NCBI GenBank assembly: GCA_032622095.1
Contig: CP136068.1
Coordinates: 133,433,989-133,497,988, forward strand
Source: Siphonodentalium dalli
Taxonomy: Eukaryota > Mollusca > Scaphopoda > Gadilida > Siphonodentaliidae
Direction: 5' to 3'
Length of the DNA: 64,000 nt
A program made the translations under genes and the position numbers. This document shows, piece by piece, positions 34,050-45,317 of this stretch (position 1 is the first letter of the stretch; the number at the start of each line of letters is the position of its first letter). The notes beneath the pieces were generated by a model. The model saw only the letters and a program-made list of their open reading frames with translations, searched no databases and was not told the DNA's origin.

Positions 34050-34654
34050 TCTATTATATATTTTGGAAGATCTGTCTGTGTGTCTGTCTGTGTGTTCGCG
34101 ATGAACTCGAAAACGGCCCACCCGATTTCGATGAAACTTGGTATGTGGGGGTATTTTCGGCCGGGAACGAACATAGGCATATTAATTTGTCCGTGCGACG
34201 TCACATTGACCTTGAAATCGGGTCATTTCAAGGTCAAACGCCCGAATATCACGGGATTTCGATGAAACTTGGTATGTGGGGGTACTTTCTTATGGCGAGT
34301 CTCATACGCATATTCATTTGCCCGTGCGACGTGACCTTGACCTTGAAATCGGGTAACTTCAAGGTCAAATCGCCAATTTTGATGGGATTTCGACGAAATT
34401 TGATACGTGGGGTTACCTTTGTCCACTGATTGCTTTGGACGGGTCCAATCGTGACCCCGACATACCTTGACCTTCAAAATGATCAATTCAAGGTCAAATT
34501 GGGTAAAACCGGATGGATTTCGACGGGCACGTTTGTCGGGTACTTTTGTCCGGGCAGTGTTTTTGGACTGGTCAAATCGTGACCCCACTTGACCTTGACC
34601 TTCAAAATGGACAACTCAAGGTCAAAGCCCGGACGAAGTCTGGTCACCTTCTAG
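34050..34654 (+). mobile_element. Helitron unit, class B
   Basis: Leader with TTCGCGATGAACTCGAAAAC and four ~120-130-bp repeats. TGACCTTGACCTTGA at 34332-34346 is a perfect DR0 of AGGTCA on the minus strand, faced by TTCAAGGTCAA about 10 bases downstream. Confidence 0.85.
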
Positions 34655-35258
34655 TCTATTATATATTTTGGAAGATCTGTGTGTCTGTGTGTGTGTCTGT
34701 GTGTTCGCGATGAACTCGAAAACGGCCGACCCGATTTCGATGAAACTTGGTATGTGGGGGTATTTTCGGCCGGGGACGAACATAGGCATATTAATATGTC
34801 CGTGTGACGTCACCTTGACCTTGAAATCGGGTAATTTCAAGGTCAAACGCCCGAATATCACGGGATTTCGATGAAACTTGGTATGTGGGGGTACTTTCTT
34901 ATGGCGAGTCTTTTAAGAATATTCATTTGCCCGTGCGACGTGACCTTGACATCGGGTAACTTCAAGGTCAAATCGCCAATTTTGATGGGATTTCGACGAA
35001 ATTTGATACGTGGGGTTAGTTTTGTCCACTGATTGTTTTGGACGGGTCCAATCGTGACCCCGACCAGACCTTGACCTTCAAAATGATCAATTCAAGGTCA
35101 AATCGGGTAAAACCGGATGGATTTCGACGGGCACGTTTGTCGGGTACTTTTGTCCGGGCAGTGTTTTTGGACTGGTCAAATCGTGACCCCACTTGACCTT
35201 GACCTTCAAAATGGACAATTCAAGGTCAAAGCCCGGACGAAGTCGGGTCACCTTCTAG
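34655..35258 (+). mobile_element. Helitron unit, class B
   Basis: Nearly identical in layout to the preceding unit; a small deletion removes one of the paired TGACCTT words near 34945. Confidence 0.85.
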
Positions 35259-36002
35259 TCTATTATATATTTTGGAAGATCTGTCTGTGTGTCTGTGTGT
35301 CTGTCTGTGTGTTCGCGATGAACTCGAAAACGGCCGACCCGATTTCGATGAAACTTGGTATGTGGGGATATTTTCGGCCGGGAACGAACATAGGCATATT
35401 AATTTGTCCGTGCGACGCGACCTTGACCTTGAAATCGGGTAATTTCAAGGTCAAACGCCCGAATATCACGGGATGTCGATGAAACTTGGTATGTGTGGGT
35501 ATCTTCGGCCGGGGAGTGGCATAAACCTATTAATTTGTCCGTGCGACGTGACATTGACCTTGAATTCGGGTCATTTCAAGGTCAAATGCCCAAATATTAC
35601 GGGATTTCGATGAAACTTGGTATGCGGGGGTACATTCGTATGGGGAGTCTCATAAGCATATTAATTTGCCGGTGCGACGTGACCTTGACCTTGAAATCGG
35701 GTCAATTCAAGGTCAAATCGCCAATTTTGATGGGATTACGACGAAATTTTATACATGGGTGTACTTTTGTCAACTGAGTGTTTTGGACGGGTCAAATCGT
35801 GACCCCGACCTGACCTTGACCTTCAAAATAATAAATTCAAGGTCAAATCGGGTAAAACCGGATGGATTTCGACGGTCACGTTTGTCAGGTACTTTTGTCC
35901 GGGCAGTGTTTTGGACGGGTCAAATCGTTACCTCAACTGACCTTGGCCTTCAAAATGGTCAATTCAAGGTCAAAGCCCGGACGAAGTCGGGTCACCTTCT
36001 AG
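35259..36002 (+). mobile_element. Helitron unit, class B (long form)
   Basis: Has one more ~120-base repeat than its left neighbours and closely resembles unit 5 of the 10.5-13.4 kb array, with the same GGGGAGTGGCATAAACCT variant. Confidence 0.85.
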
Positions 36003-36865
36003 TCTATTATATATTTTGGAAGATCTGTCTGTGTGTGTGTCTGTAATCGATGGACTGGAAAACTGCCGAGCCGATTTCGATTAAACTTGGTATGTGTGGG
36101 TATTTTCGGCCGGGGAGTGACATAGACATATTAATTTGCCCGTGCGACGTGACATTGACCTTGAAATCGGGTCATTTCAAGGTCAAACGCCCGAATATCA
36201 CGGAAATTCGATGAAACGTGGTATGTGGGGATACCTTCGGCCGGGGAGTGGCATAAACCTATTAATTTGCCAGTGCGACGTGACCTTGACCTTGAAATCG
36301 GGTCATTTCAAGGTCAAACGCCCGAATATCACGGGATTTCGATGAAACTTGGTATGTGGGGTGGCTTCCGCCGGGGAGTGGCACAAACCTATTAATTTGC
36401 CCGTGCGACGTGACATTGACCTTGAAATATGGTCATTTCAAGGTCAAACGCGCGATTATCACGGGATTTCGATGAAAATTAGTGTCTAGGGATACTGTCG
36501 TATAGGGAGTCTCACAAGCATATTCATTTGCCCGTGCGACGTGACCCTGACCTTGAAATCGGGTCAATTCAAGGTCAAATAGCGAATTTTGATGGGATTT
36601 TGACGAAATTTGATATATGGGTTACTTTTGTCCACTGAGTGTTTTGGACGGGTCAAATCGTGAACCCGACCTCACATTGACCTTCAAAATTATCAATTCA
36701 AGGTCAAATCGGGTAAAACCGGATGGATTTCGACGGGTACTTTTGTCGGGTACTTTTGTCCGGGCAGTGTTTTTTGGATGGGTCAAATCGTGACCCCACC
36801 TGACCTTGACCTTCAAAATGGACAATTCAAGGTCAAAGCCCGGACGAAGTCGGGTCACCTTCTAG
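36003..36865 (+). mobile_element. Helitron unit, class B (longest form)
   Basis: Leader with ATCGATGGACT in place of CGCGATGAACT, followed by six repeats. The gain of a repeat relative to neighbours suggests slippage or unequal exchange inside units. Confidence 0.85.
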
Positions 36866-36898
36866 TCTTCTATTATATATTTTGAAAGATCTGTGTGT

Positions 36899-37395
36899 GT
36901 CACAACTAGTTATCTTGCGATTTAATTGTTAACACCTCTCCTTGTTCAACGGATTTAGGTTGTCTTTTGTTTATAAAATGATGGGATTGAAAAAATTGTT
37001 GAAAAGGGCATTTCCGCCTCGATAATTTTGAGACATGTATATTCGATCGATATACAGTTTCATCATTGTGCGGTCTTTTTTCAATCCCGAAATTTGTACT
37101 CAATTTCGATGTATACACAAGATTTTTCGATGTTTTAATGACATTTGACCTGTTGTCTTCTCTTTTGCTGCATCCTATACATAAAAATGCAAAAACCAGA
37201 CAAGTTTATTTTTTCAAGACCGCACAATGATGAAATTATATATCGACAGAATATACATGTCTCAAAACTAACGGGGCTGAAATGCCTTTAACAAATTTGT
37301 TTTTCAATCCCATCATTTTATAGACAAAAGACAACCTAAATCGGTTGAACAAGGAGAGGTGTTAACAATTAAAGCCCCAGATAACTAGTTGTGAC
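36899..37395. mobile_element. ~500-bp palindromic element
   Basis: Ends GTCACAACTAGTTATCT and its complement AGATAACTAGTTGTGAC. The arms stay alignable for about 200 bases (AATTGTTAACACCTCTCCTT, AAGACCGCACAATGATGAAA). No coding and no clear target duplication. It abuts a truncated Helitron unit whose remainder is not found on the other side. Confidence 0.75.
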
Positions 37396-37682
37396 TGACA
37401 TGCAAAAAGTAGGCAAACCGGATTTGGTCTGCATAATGTCACAGTCTGCCTAATGATGATCAATGGTCCTCTTAGAATTAGGCAGACCTGAGAATTTGTA
37501 TATTTCATATTACTTGAGGAATCACAAATTCCCATTGATCACACCTTAGTTGTCACATTTAGAACAAAACTAGAGAAAGAGTGTTTAAAATTGAGCGGTT
37601 TTAAATTTTTTGTATATGTCTGCCTAATGATGGTAATAGGGTCATGTCTGCCTAATGCTGAAAACATCCTTATATATATATA
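37396..37682. repeat. Spacer with repeated TCTGCCTAATG words
   Basis: GTCTGCCTAATG(A/C)TG occurs three times and inverted once (AATTAGGCAGAC). Possibly ends of small foldback elements; boundaries not resolvable. Ends in an (AT)n run. Confidence 0.4.
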
Positions 37683-39013
37683 CTAGAAGGTGACCCGATT
37701 CGTCCGGGCTTTGACCTTGAATTGTCCATTTTTAAGGTCAAGGTCAAGTGGGGTCACGATTTGACCAGTCCAAAACACTGCCCGGACAAATGTACCCGAC
37801 AAACGTGCCCGTCGAAATCCATCCGATTTTACCCGATTTGACCTTGAATTGATCATTTTGAAGGTCAAGGTCAGGTTGGGGTCACGATTTGACAGGTCCA
37901 AAACAACCAGTGGACACAGGTAACCCCACGTATCAAATTTCGTCGAAATCCCATCAAAATTGGCGATTTGACCTTGAAGTTACCCGATTTCAAAGTCAAG
38001 GTCACGTCGCACGGGCAAATGAATATGCTTATGAGACTCCCCATACGAAAGTATCCCCACATACCAAGTTTCATCGAAATCCCGTGATATTCGGGCGTTT
38101 GGCATTGAAATGACCCGATTTCAAGGTCAAGGTCGCGTCGCACGGGCAAATTAATATGCATATGGCACTCCCCAGCCGAAGGTAACCCCACATACCAAGT
38201 TTCATCGAAATCCCGTGATATTCGGGCGTTTGACCTTGAAATGACCCGATTTCAAGGTCAAGGTCACGTCGCACGGACAAATTAATAGGCCCATGCCACC
38301 CCCGGCCGAAAATACCCCCACATACCAAGTTTCATCGAAATCGGCTCAGCCATTTTCGAGTTCATCGCGAACACACAGACACACACACACACACAAACAG
38401 ATCTTCCAAAATATATAATAGACTAGAAGGTGACCCGACTTCGTCCGGGCTTTGACCTTGAATTGTCCATTTTGAAGGTCAATGTCAAGTGGGGTCACGA
38501 TTTGACCAGTCCAAAACACTGCCTGGACAAAAGTACCCGACAAACGTGCCCGTCGAAATCCATCCGGTTTTACCCGATTTGACCTTGAATTGATCATTTT
38601 GAAGGTCAAGGTCAGGTCGGGGTCACGATTTGACCCGTCCAAAACACCCAGTGGACAAAAGTAACCCTATGTATAAAATTTCGTCGAAATCCCATCAAAA
38701 TTGGCGATTTGACCTTGAATTGACGCGATTTCAAGGTCAAGGTCATGTCGCACGGACAAACGAATATGCTTATGAGACTCCCCATTCGAAAGTACCCCCA
38801 CATACCAAGTTTCGTCGAAACCCGTGATATTCGGGCGTTTGACCTTGCAATGACCCGATTTCAAGGTCACGTCGCACGGACAAATTAATAGGCCCATGCC
38901 ACCCACCGGCCGAAAATACCCCCATATACCAAGTTTAATCGAAATCGGGTGGGCCGTTTTCGAGTTCATCGCGAACACACACACACACAGACAGATCTTC
39001 CAAAATATATAAT

Positions 39014-39016
<3 letters not shown>
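37683..39016 (-). mobile_element. Minus-strand array of two Helitrons, class B
   Basis: 3' CTAG at 37683-37686 is preceded on the plus strand by (TA)n. The junction between units (38422/38423) is a clean CTAG|TC, and the 5' TC at 39016 is followed by (TA)n. Both flanks belong to one AT microsatellite, so the array sits inside it. Both units carry the DR0/inverted AGGTCA repeats. Confidence 0.85.

Positions 39017-39072
<56 letters not shown>
39017..39072. repeat. (TA)n microsatellite
   Basis: About 28 uninterrupted TA dinucleotides directly at the Helitron 5' end. Confidence 0.9.
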
Positions 39073-39073
<1 letters not shown>

Positions 39074-39192
39074 CAACACTAACGACCTTAGGGAGACTCT
39101 TGAAATAATCCGACCTTAGGGAGACATCTCGATATATCATTTTCTATGCAACGCATAGCTTCTGTGTGTGGTGAGAGCATTTGGTATTAATC
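39073..39192 (-). repeat. Repeat family Y, inverted terminal segment
   Basis: TA-ACAACACTAACGACCTTAGG then two GACCTTAGGGAGAC words, ATCTCGATATATCATTTTC and GAGCATTTGGTATTAATCG is the inverse of the right end of every unit in the adjacent array. It is the left terminal inverted repeat if family Y is a TA-flanked transposon. Confidence 0.75.
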
Positions 39193-39249
39193 GAAAAACC
39201 ATCTATGATGTCATTTGTTATGACTATTATAATATTTAAAAATATATAA

Positions 39250-39365
39250 TAAGTGTCCCCCTAATACCGTCTCCCTAATGTTTGGTCATTTTACATACAA
39301 CATGAACCATATTAGGGGGATATATGCAATAAATACCACTACATGTGGTATTAGGGGGACACATA
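39250..39365. mobile_element. Small foldback element with GTGTCCCCCTAATACC ends
   Basis: GTGTCCCCCTAATACC and GGTATTAGGGGGACAC lie about 80 bases apart. An internal CCATATTAGGGGGATAT partly repeats the end. Non-coding. Confidence 0.6.
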
Positions 39366-39529
39366 TTAAAAATCAAATGTTATGGAGATACATAGTATGT
39401 ACTTTATATTTTGAAGCCACATTCTTGAAATAGTCTTATAACATGACTAGATATAATATAAGATGCTAGCATACGCGAGAAATTTAACCCTCAATACACG
39501 AATGCGGGGACCTGGTTTAATCTTTGTAA

Positions 39530-42500
39530 AACGCTATATCAGTACATGGCATTGGTTATAATAATCAAAGGCACGGGCGGCGTTCGTGTTGCATAAATAT
39601 CATATGTGTTCAAATCGCAACCAACAGAAGGAATATTAAAAAATATATAGTTTTGTTCATATGCAAACATAATCAGCTCGTAAATAGTATATTGTCCTCA
39701 ATGTGTACTATGGTGGCGTAAACAGCAGTCTGCTCGTGTTACAGAAGTTTTGCTTTTGTTTACACAACACAGCGCAAGTATAGTGGTTGACCACACAAAA
39801 ATTATATAAACGCTCTTTATTATTATATAAGGAACAAATAACGCTCTTTATGTTTACCATATCCGGATCTAAACAAAAGCAAGGAAACGTAACGGTTTGT
39901 TCCTTTGTTCACATAATATGGAATATTAAAATATGTACAGTTTTGTTCATATACAAACATAATCAGTGCGTAAATAGTATATTGTCCCCAATGTGTACGA
40001 TGATTGCCAACACCGCCCGTATCTGTAATATATCAATAAAAGAAGTTTTTTTTTCGATTAATAACAAATGCTCTCACATTACCCAGAATCCACGCGCTGC
40101 ATAGAAAATGATATATTGAGATGTATCATTAAGGTCGGATTATTTCAAGAGTCTCTTAATTATTTCCAAATAAGGAAAGTAGTAAAAAAAACGCTCTTTA
40201 TGTTTACAATATCCGGATCTAAACAAAACCCAGGAAACATGACGTGTTTTGCTTTTGTTTACATAACACATTTAACGGAGGTGAATATTTTCACAGCATG
40301 CATACCGCCAACACCGTATCTTTTATATAGCAATAAAACATGTTTTTTTATTAATACCAAATGCTCTCACCACACCCAGAAGCTATGCTTTGCATAGAAA
40401 ATGATATATCGAGATGTCTCCCATAGGTCGGATTATTTCAAGAGTCTCCATAAGGTCGGTAATGTTGTTAGCTATATGTATATGTATATCAGTACACGGC
40501 ATTGGTTATAATAATTAAAGACACGGGCGGTGTTCGTTGCAGAAATATTCATGTGTTAAAATCGCCACCATCAGAAGTAATATTAAAAAATATATAGTTT
40601 TGTTCATATGCAAACATAATCAGCGAGAAAATAGTATATTGTCCTCAAGGTGTACGATGGTTGTGTAAACAACAGCCTGTTCGTGTTACAGAAGTTTTGC
40701 TTCTGTTTACATAACACAACGCAATCTTATTAATTAATCACACAAACATTATATAAACGCTCTTCATTATTTCCATATGAGAAAAACAGTAACAAACAAC
40801 GCTGTTTATGCTTACCATATCCGAATCTAAACAAAAGCCAGGAAACGTAACGGTTTTTTCCCAAAGTGAAAACTATTGACAATAACATACTGTTTATGCC
40901 ATAGTTCTGTATGATATAACAACAAATTCGGCCTATATTTTACTATTTCTGTTTATGGCGGTTTTTGATGGAGCCCGTATATTTAATATGAGCAATAAAA
41001 GATGTTTTTTTTATTAATACCAAATGCTCTCACCATACCCAGAAGCTGCGCGTTTCATGGAAAATGATATATTGAGATGTCTCCCTAAGGTCGGATTATT
41101 TCAAGAGTCTCCCTAAGGTCGATAATGTTGTTAGGTATATGTATATCATTACATTATTGGTTATAATAATTAAAGGCACGGGCGGCATTCGTTGTAGAAA
41201 TATGCATATGTGTTCAAATCGCCACCAACCGCTGGAATATTAAAATATATATAGCTGTGTCGAAATGTCTCCCTATATAATGTCTGATTATTTCAAGAGT
41301 CTCCCTAATGTAGTTAATTTTGTTAGCTATATGTATATCAGCACAAGGCATTGGTTATAATAATTAAAGGCACGGGCGGCGTTCGTTGCAGAAATATTAA
41401 TATGTGGTCAAATCGCCACCAACAGATGGAATATTAAAATATGTACAGTTTTGTTCATATGCAAACGTAATCAGCGCGTAAATAGTATATTGTCCTCATG
41501 TGTACGATGATTGCGTAAACAACAGCATGCTCGTGTTACGGAAGTTTTGTTTCTGTTTACATAACACAACGCAATTATAGTGGTTAATCACACAAACATT
41601 ATATAAACGCTCTTCATTATTTCCATATAAGGAAAGTAGTAACAAATAACGCTCTTTGTGTTACCATATCCGGATCTAAACAAAACCTAGGAAACGTAAC
41701 GTTTTTTGCTTTTGTTTACGTAACAGCATGTCCACCGCCGACACCGCCCATATCTTTAATATAGCAATAAAAGATTATTTTTTTCGATTAATACCAAATG
41801 CTCTCACCATACCCAGAAGCTCTGCGTTTCATAGAAAATGATATATCGAGATGTCTCGCCACCAACAGATGGAATATTAAAGTATGTACAGTATTGTTCA
41901 TATGCAAACATAATGAGGCGTAAACGGTGTATTGTGTAATAGTATACTGTCATCAAGGTGTGCGATGGTTGCAAACACCGCCCGTATCTTTAATATAGCA
42001 ATAAAAGATGTTTTTTTTCGATTAATAACAAATTCTCTCACCTTACCCAGAAGCTACTCGTTGCAAAGAAAATGATATATCGAGATGTCTCCCTAAGGTC
42101 GGATTATTTCAAGAGTCTCCCTAAGGTCGGTAATGTTAGCTATATGTATATGTATATCAGTACACGGCATTGGTTATAATAATTAAAGACACGGGCGGCG
42201 TTCGTTGCAGAAATATTCATGTGTTCAAATCGCCACCATCAGAAGGAATATTAAAATATATATAGTTGTGTTCATATGCAAACATAATCAGCGCGAAAAT
42301 TGTATATTGTCCTCAATGTGTACGATGGTTGTGTGAACAACAGCCTGCTCGTGTTACAGAAGTTTAGCTTTTGTTTACATAACACAACGCCGTCATATTG
42401 GTTAATCTCACAAACATTACATAAACGCTCTTCATTATTTCCAGATAAGAAAAACAGTAACAAAGAACGCTCTTTATGCTTACCATATCCGGATCTATAC

Positions 42501-43806
42501 AAAAGTCAGGAAACGTAACGGTTTTTCCTTTTGTTTGCACAACACAGTGAAAACAATTGACAATAACATACTGTTTATGCCATAGTTCTGTATGATATAA
42601 CAACAAATTCTGCCTATATTTTACAATTTCTGTTTATGGCGGTTTTTGACGGAGCTGAATATTTTAACAGCACACCCACCACCCAAACACCGCCCGTATA
42701 TTTAATATGAGCAATAAAAGATGTGGTTTTTTATTAATACCAAATGCTCTCACCATACCCAGAAGCTGCACGTTGCATGGAAAATGTTATATTGAGATGT
42801 CTCCCAAAGGTCGGATTATTTCAAGAGTCTCCCTAAGGTCGATAATGTTGTTAGGTATATGTATATCATTACATTATTGGTTATAATAATTAAAGGCACG
42901 GGCGGCGTTCGTTGTAGAAATATTAATATGTGTTCAAATCGCCACCAACAGCTGGAATATTAAAATATATATAGCTGTGTCGAGATGTCTCCCTAAGGTC
43001 GGATTATTTTAAGAGTCTCCCTAATGTCGTTAATTTTGTTAGCTATATGTATATGTATATCAGTACATGGCATTGGTTATAATAATTAAAGGCACGGGCG
43101 GCGTTCGTTGTAGAAATATTCATATGTGTTCAAATCGCCACCAACAGCTGGAATATTAAAATATATATAGCTGTGTCGAGATGTCTCCCTAAGGTCGGAT
43201 TATTTTTTAAGAGTCTCCCTAATGTCGTTAATTTTGTTAGCTATATGTATATGTATATCAGTACATGGCATTGGTTATAATAATTAAAGGCACGGGCGGC
43301 GTTCGTTGCAGAAATATTAATATGTGGTCAAATCGCCACCAACAGATGGAATATTAAAATATGTACAGTTTTTGTTCATATGCAAACGTAATCAGCGCGT
43401 AAATAGTATATTGTCCTCAATGTGTACGATGTTGTGTGAACAACAGCCTGCTCGTGTTACAGAAGTTTTGCTTCTGTTTACATAACACAACGCCGTCATA
43501 TTGGTTAATCTCACAAACATTACATGAACGCTCTTCATTATTTCCAGATAAGAAAAACAGTAACAAAGAACGCTCTTTATGCTTACCATATCCGGATCTA
43601 TACAAAAGTCAGGAAACGTAACGGTTTTTCCTTTTGTTTGCACAACAAAGTGAAAACAATTGACAATAACATACTGTTTATGCCATAGTTCTGTATGATA
43701 TAACAACAAATTCTGCCTATATTTTACAATTTCTGTTTATGGCGGTTTTTGACGGAGCTGAATATTTTAACAGCACACCCACCACCAAACACCGCCCGTA
43801 TATTTA
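39530..43806 (+). repeat. Tandem array of repeat family Y (~8 units)
   Basis: Units run from GCTATATGTATATCAGTACA and GGCATTGGTTATAATAATTA to GTCTCCCTAAGGTCGG twice and (A/T)TGTTGTTA. Unit ends are near 40470, 41133, 41325, 42138, 42853, 43041 and 43239; the last is cut by a Helitron fragment at 43806. Three units (41134-41325, 42854-43041, 43042-43239) lack the 500-600-base middle. Full units carry GTTTACATAACACA, two CGCTCTTTAT words, GACAATAACATACTGTTTAT and GGCGGTTTTTGACGGAG. No protein is encoded. Neighbouring copies are alike enough to suggest recent amplification. Confidence 0.8.
41623..41632. promoter_or_regulatory. CArG-box-like word in repeat core
   Basis: CCATATAAGG fits CC(A/T)6GG and lies between two direct CGCTCTT words. 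The same arrangement, with CCAAATAAGG, is at 40166-40175, and with CCATATAAGG in family Z at 33134-33143; other units have decayed forms. Binding by SRF/MEF-type factors is speculative. Confidence 0.3.
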
Positions 43807-44051
43807 ATCAAGGTCAAGGTCACGTCGCACGGGCTAATTAATAGGCCTATGCCCCTCCCCGGCCGAAGTTACCCCCACATACCAAGTTTCATCGAAATCC
43901 CGTGATATTCGGGCATTTGACCTTGAAATGACCCGATTTCAAGGTCACGTCGCACGGACAAATTAATAGGCCCATGCCACACACCGGCCGAAAATACCCC
44001 CATATACCAAGTTTAATCGAAATCGGGTGGGCCGTTTTCGAGTTCATCGCG

Positions 44052-44087
<36 letters not shown>

Positions 44088-44107
44088 GATCTTCCAAAAT
44101 ATATAAT

Positions 44108-44110
<3 letters not shown>
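43807..44110 (-). mobile_element. Truncated Helitron, class B, minus strand
   Basis: Keeps the 5' end (TC at 44110, leader microsatellite, two repeats) but its 3' part is lost where it meets the last family Y unit. (TA)n follows the 5' end, as at 39016. The retained part resembles the 5' portion of the unit ending at 39016, including the GGGTGGGCCGTTTTC and AAGTTTAATCG variants. Confidence 0.8.

Positions 44111-44163
<53 letters not shown>
44111..44163. repeat. (TA)n microsatellite
   Basis: Uninterrupted TA run at the Helitron 5' end. Confidence 0.9.
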
Positions 44164-44168
<5 letters not shown>

Positions 44169-45317
44169 TTCCCCTTCAATTGAAAATAATACATTTTGCA
44201 CTACAATCCAGATGAAACTTAAGCACAAATAAAACACCGGTGTATACCTCAACAAAAACAATATGTTTATTACAGTTTATTACACCCGATAAGTTAATAA
44301 TACAATGTTTTGGAGCTTCCTCTTTCAAATGGTATATAATATGGCATTTATTTTATATAATGGGATCTGGGGGTTCGAAAATTATTTGGGCCTTCAAATA
44401 ATGCCACAGCGTGATGAATGATGAGGCACACTTGCCAAGGACAGCCACAAGAGGGCATACATTGTAGATCATGGTACATGTATACGGACAATGGGCCCAG
44501 AGACAAGAGCTAGAGCACCAGACGATACAGACGTGATAAACCATAATGATATATAGGACCTGACATAACCCACACGGTTAAAGGTGCCACCATGTCACGC
44601 GCATCGACCCACGAAAACAAACCCGGAATATTATCGGTGTCCAGACGGCACGTGATGACCTCCAAACTAAATATCCGACCAGCTTGCGGCTCGTCGCTCG
44701 GCAAATAGAAAATAGCTGAAACCATAGAAACATTTCCCCCGCCTCGCTTCCAGAATGCAATATAATTCCAACTAAGATATAGGGTTATTCCCTTCCATTG
44801 AAGACAATACACTTTGCACTACAATACAGATGAAACTTAAGCACAAATAACACACCGGTACCTAAACAAAAACAATATGTTTATTACAGTTTATTACACC
44901 CGATAAGTTAGTAATATAATGTTTTGGAGCTTTCTCTTTCAAATTGTATATAATATGGCATTTATCAAATATAATGTGATATGGGTTTAGAAAATTAAGT
45001 GGGCCTTGAAATAATGTCACAACATGATGAACGATGAGGCACACTTGCCAGGGACAGCCACAAGAGGGCATATATTGTAGATCATGGTACATGTATACGA
45101 ACATTGGGCCCAGAGACAAGAGCTAGAGCCCCAGACGACACAGATGTGATAAACCATAATTGAATATGACCTGACATAACCCATACTGTTAAAGGTGCCA
45201 CCATGTCACGCGCACCGACCCACGAAAAACAAACCGGGAACATTATCGGTGTCCAGACGGCACGTGATGACCTCCAAACTAAATCTCGGACCAGCTTGCG
45301 ACTCGTCGCTCAGCAAA
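44164..45317 (+). repeat. Tandem pair of repeat family X
   Basis: Two ~535-base units (44164-44699 and 44783-45317) share AAACTTAAGCACAAATAA, GTTTATTACAGTTTATTACA, TGATGAGGCACACTTGCCA, GATCATGGTACATGTATACG and AGACGGCACGTGATGACCTC. Between them is the ~80-base segment also present at 33296-33377. Minus-strand frames of about 60-100 codons in both units are not conserved between them, so no gene is called. Confidence 0.8.

Larger units (their letters stand above)
33378..36898 (+). mobile_element. Head-to-tail array of five Helitrons plus a truncated sixth
   Basis: Starts A|TCTATTATATATTTTG. Clean CTAG|TC junctions occur at 34049/34050, 34654/34655, 35258/35259, 36002/36003 and 36865/36866. 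The sixth unit keeps only about 33 bases before a palindromic element begins. Each unit ends with CCCGGACGAAGTCGGG or a one-base variant, then TCACCTTCTAG. No Rep/helicase coding. Confidence 0.85.

Noticed and set aside
44164-45317. Direct repeats of ~535 bp as possible LTRs of a retrotransposon
   Set aside because: Only ~80 bases lie between them, with no TG...CA ends, primer-binding site or coding; a tandem duplication explains them.
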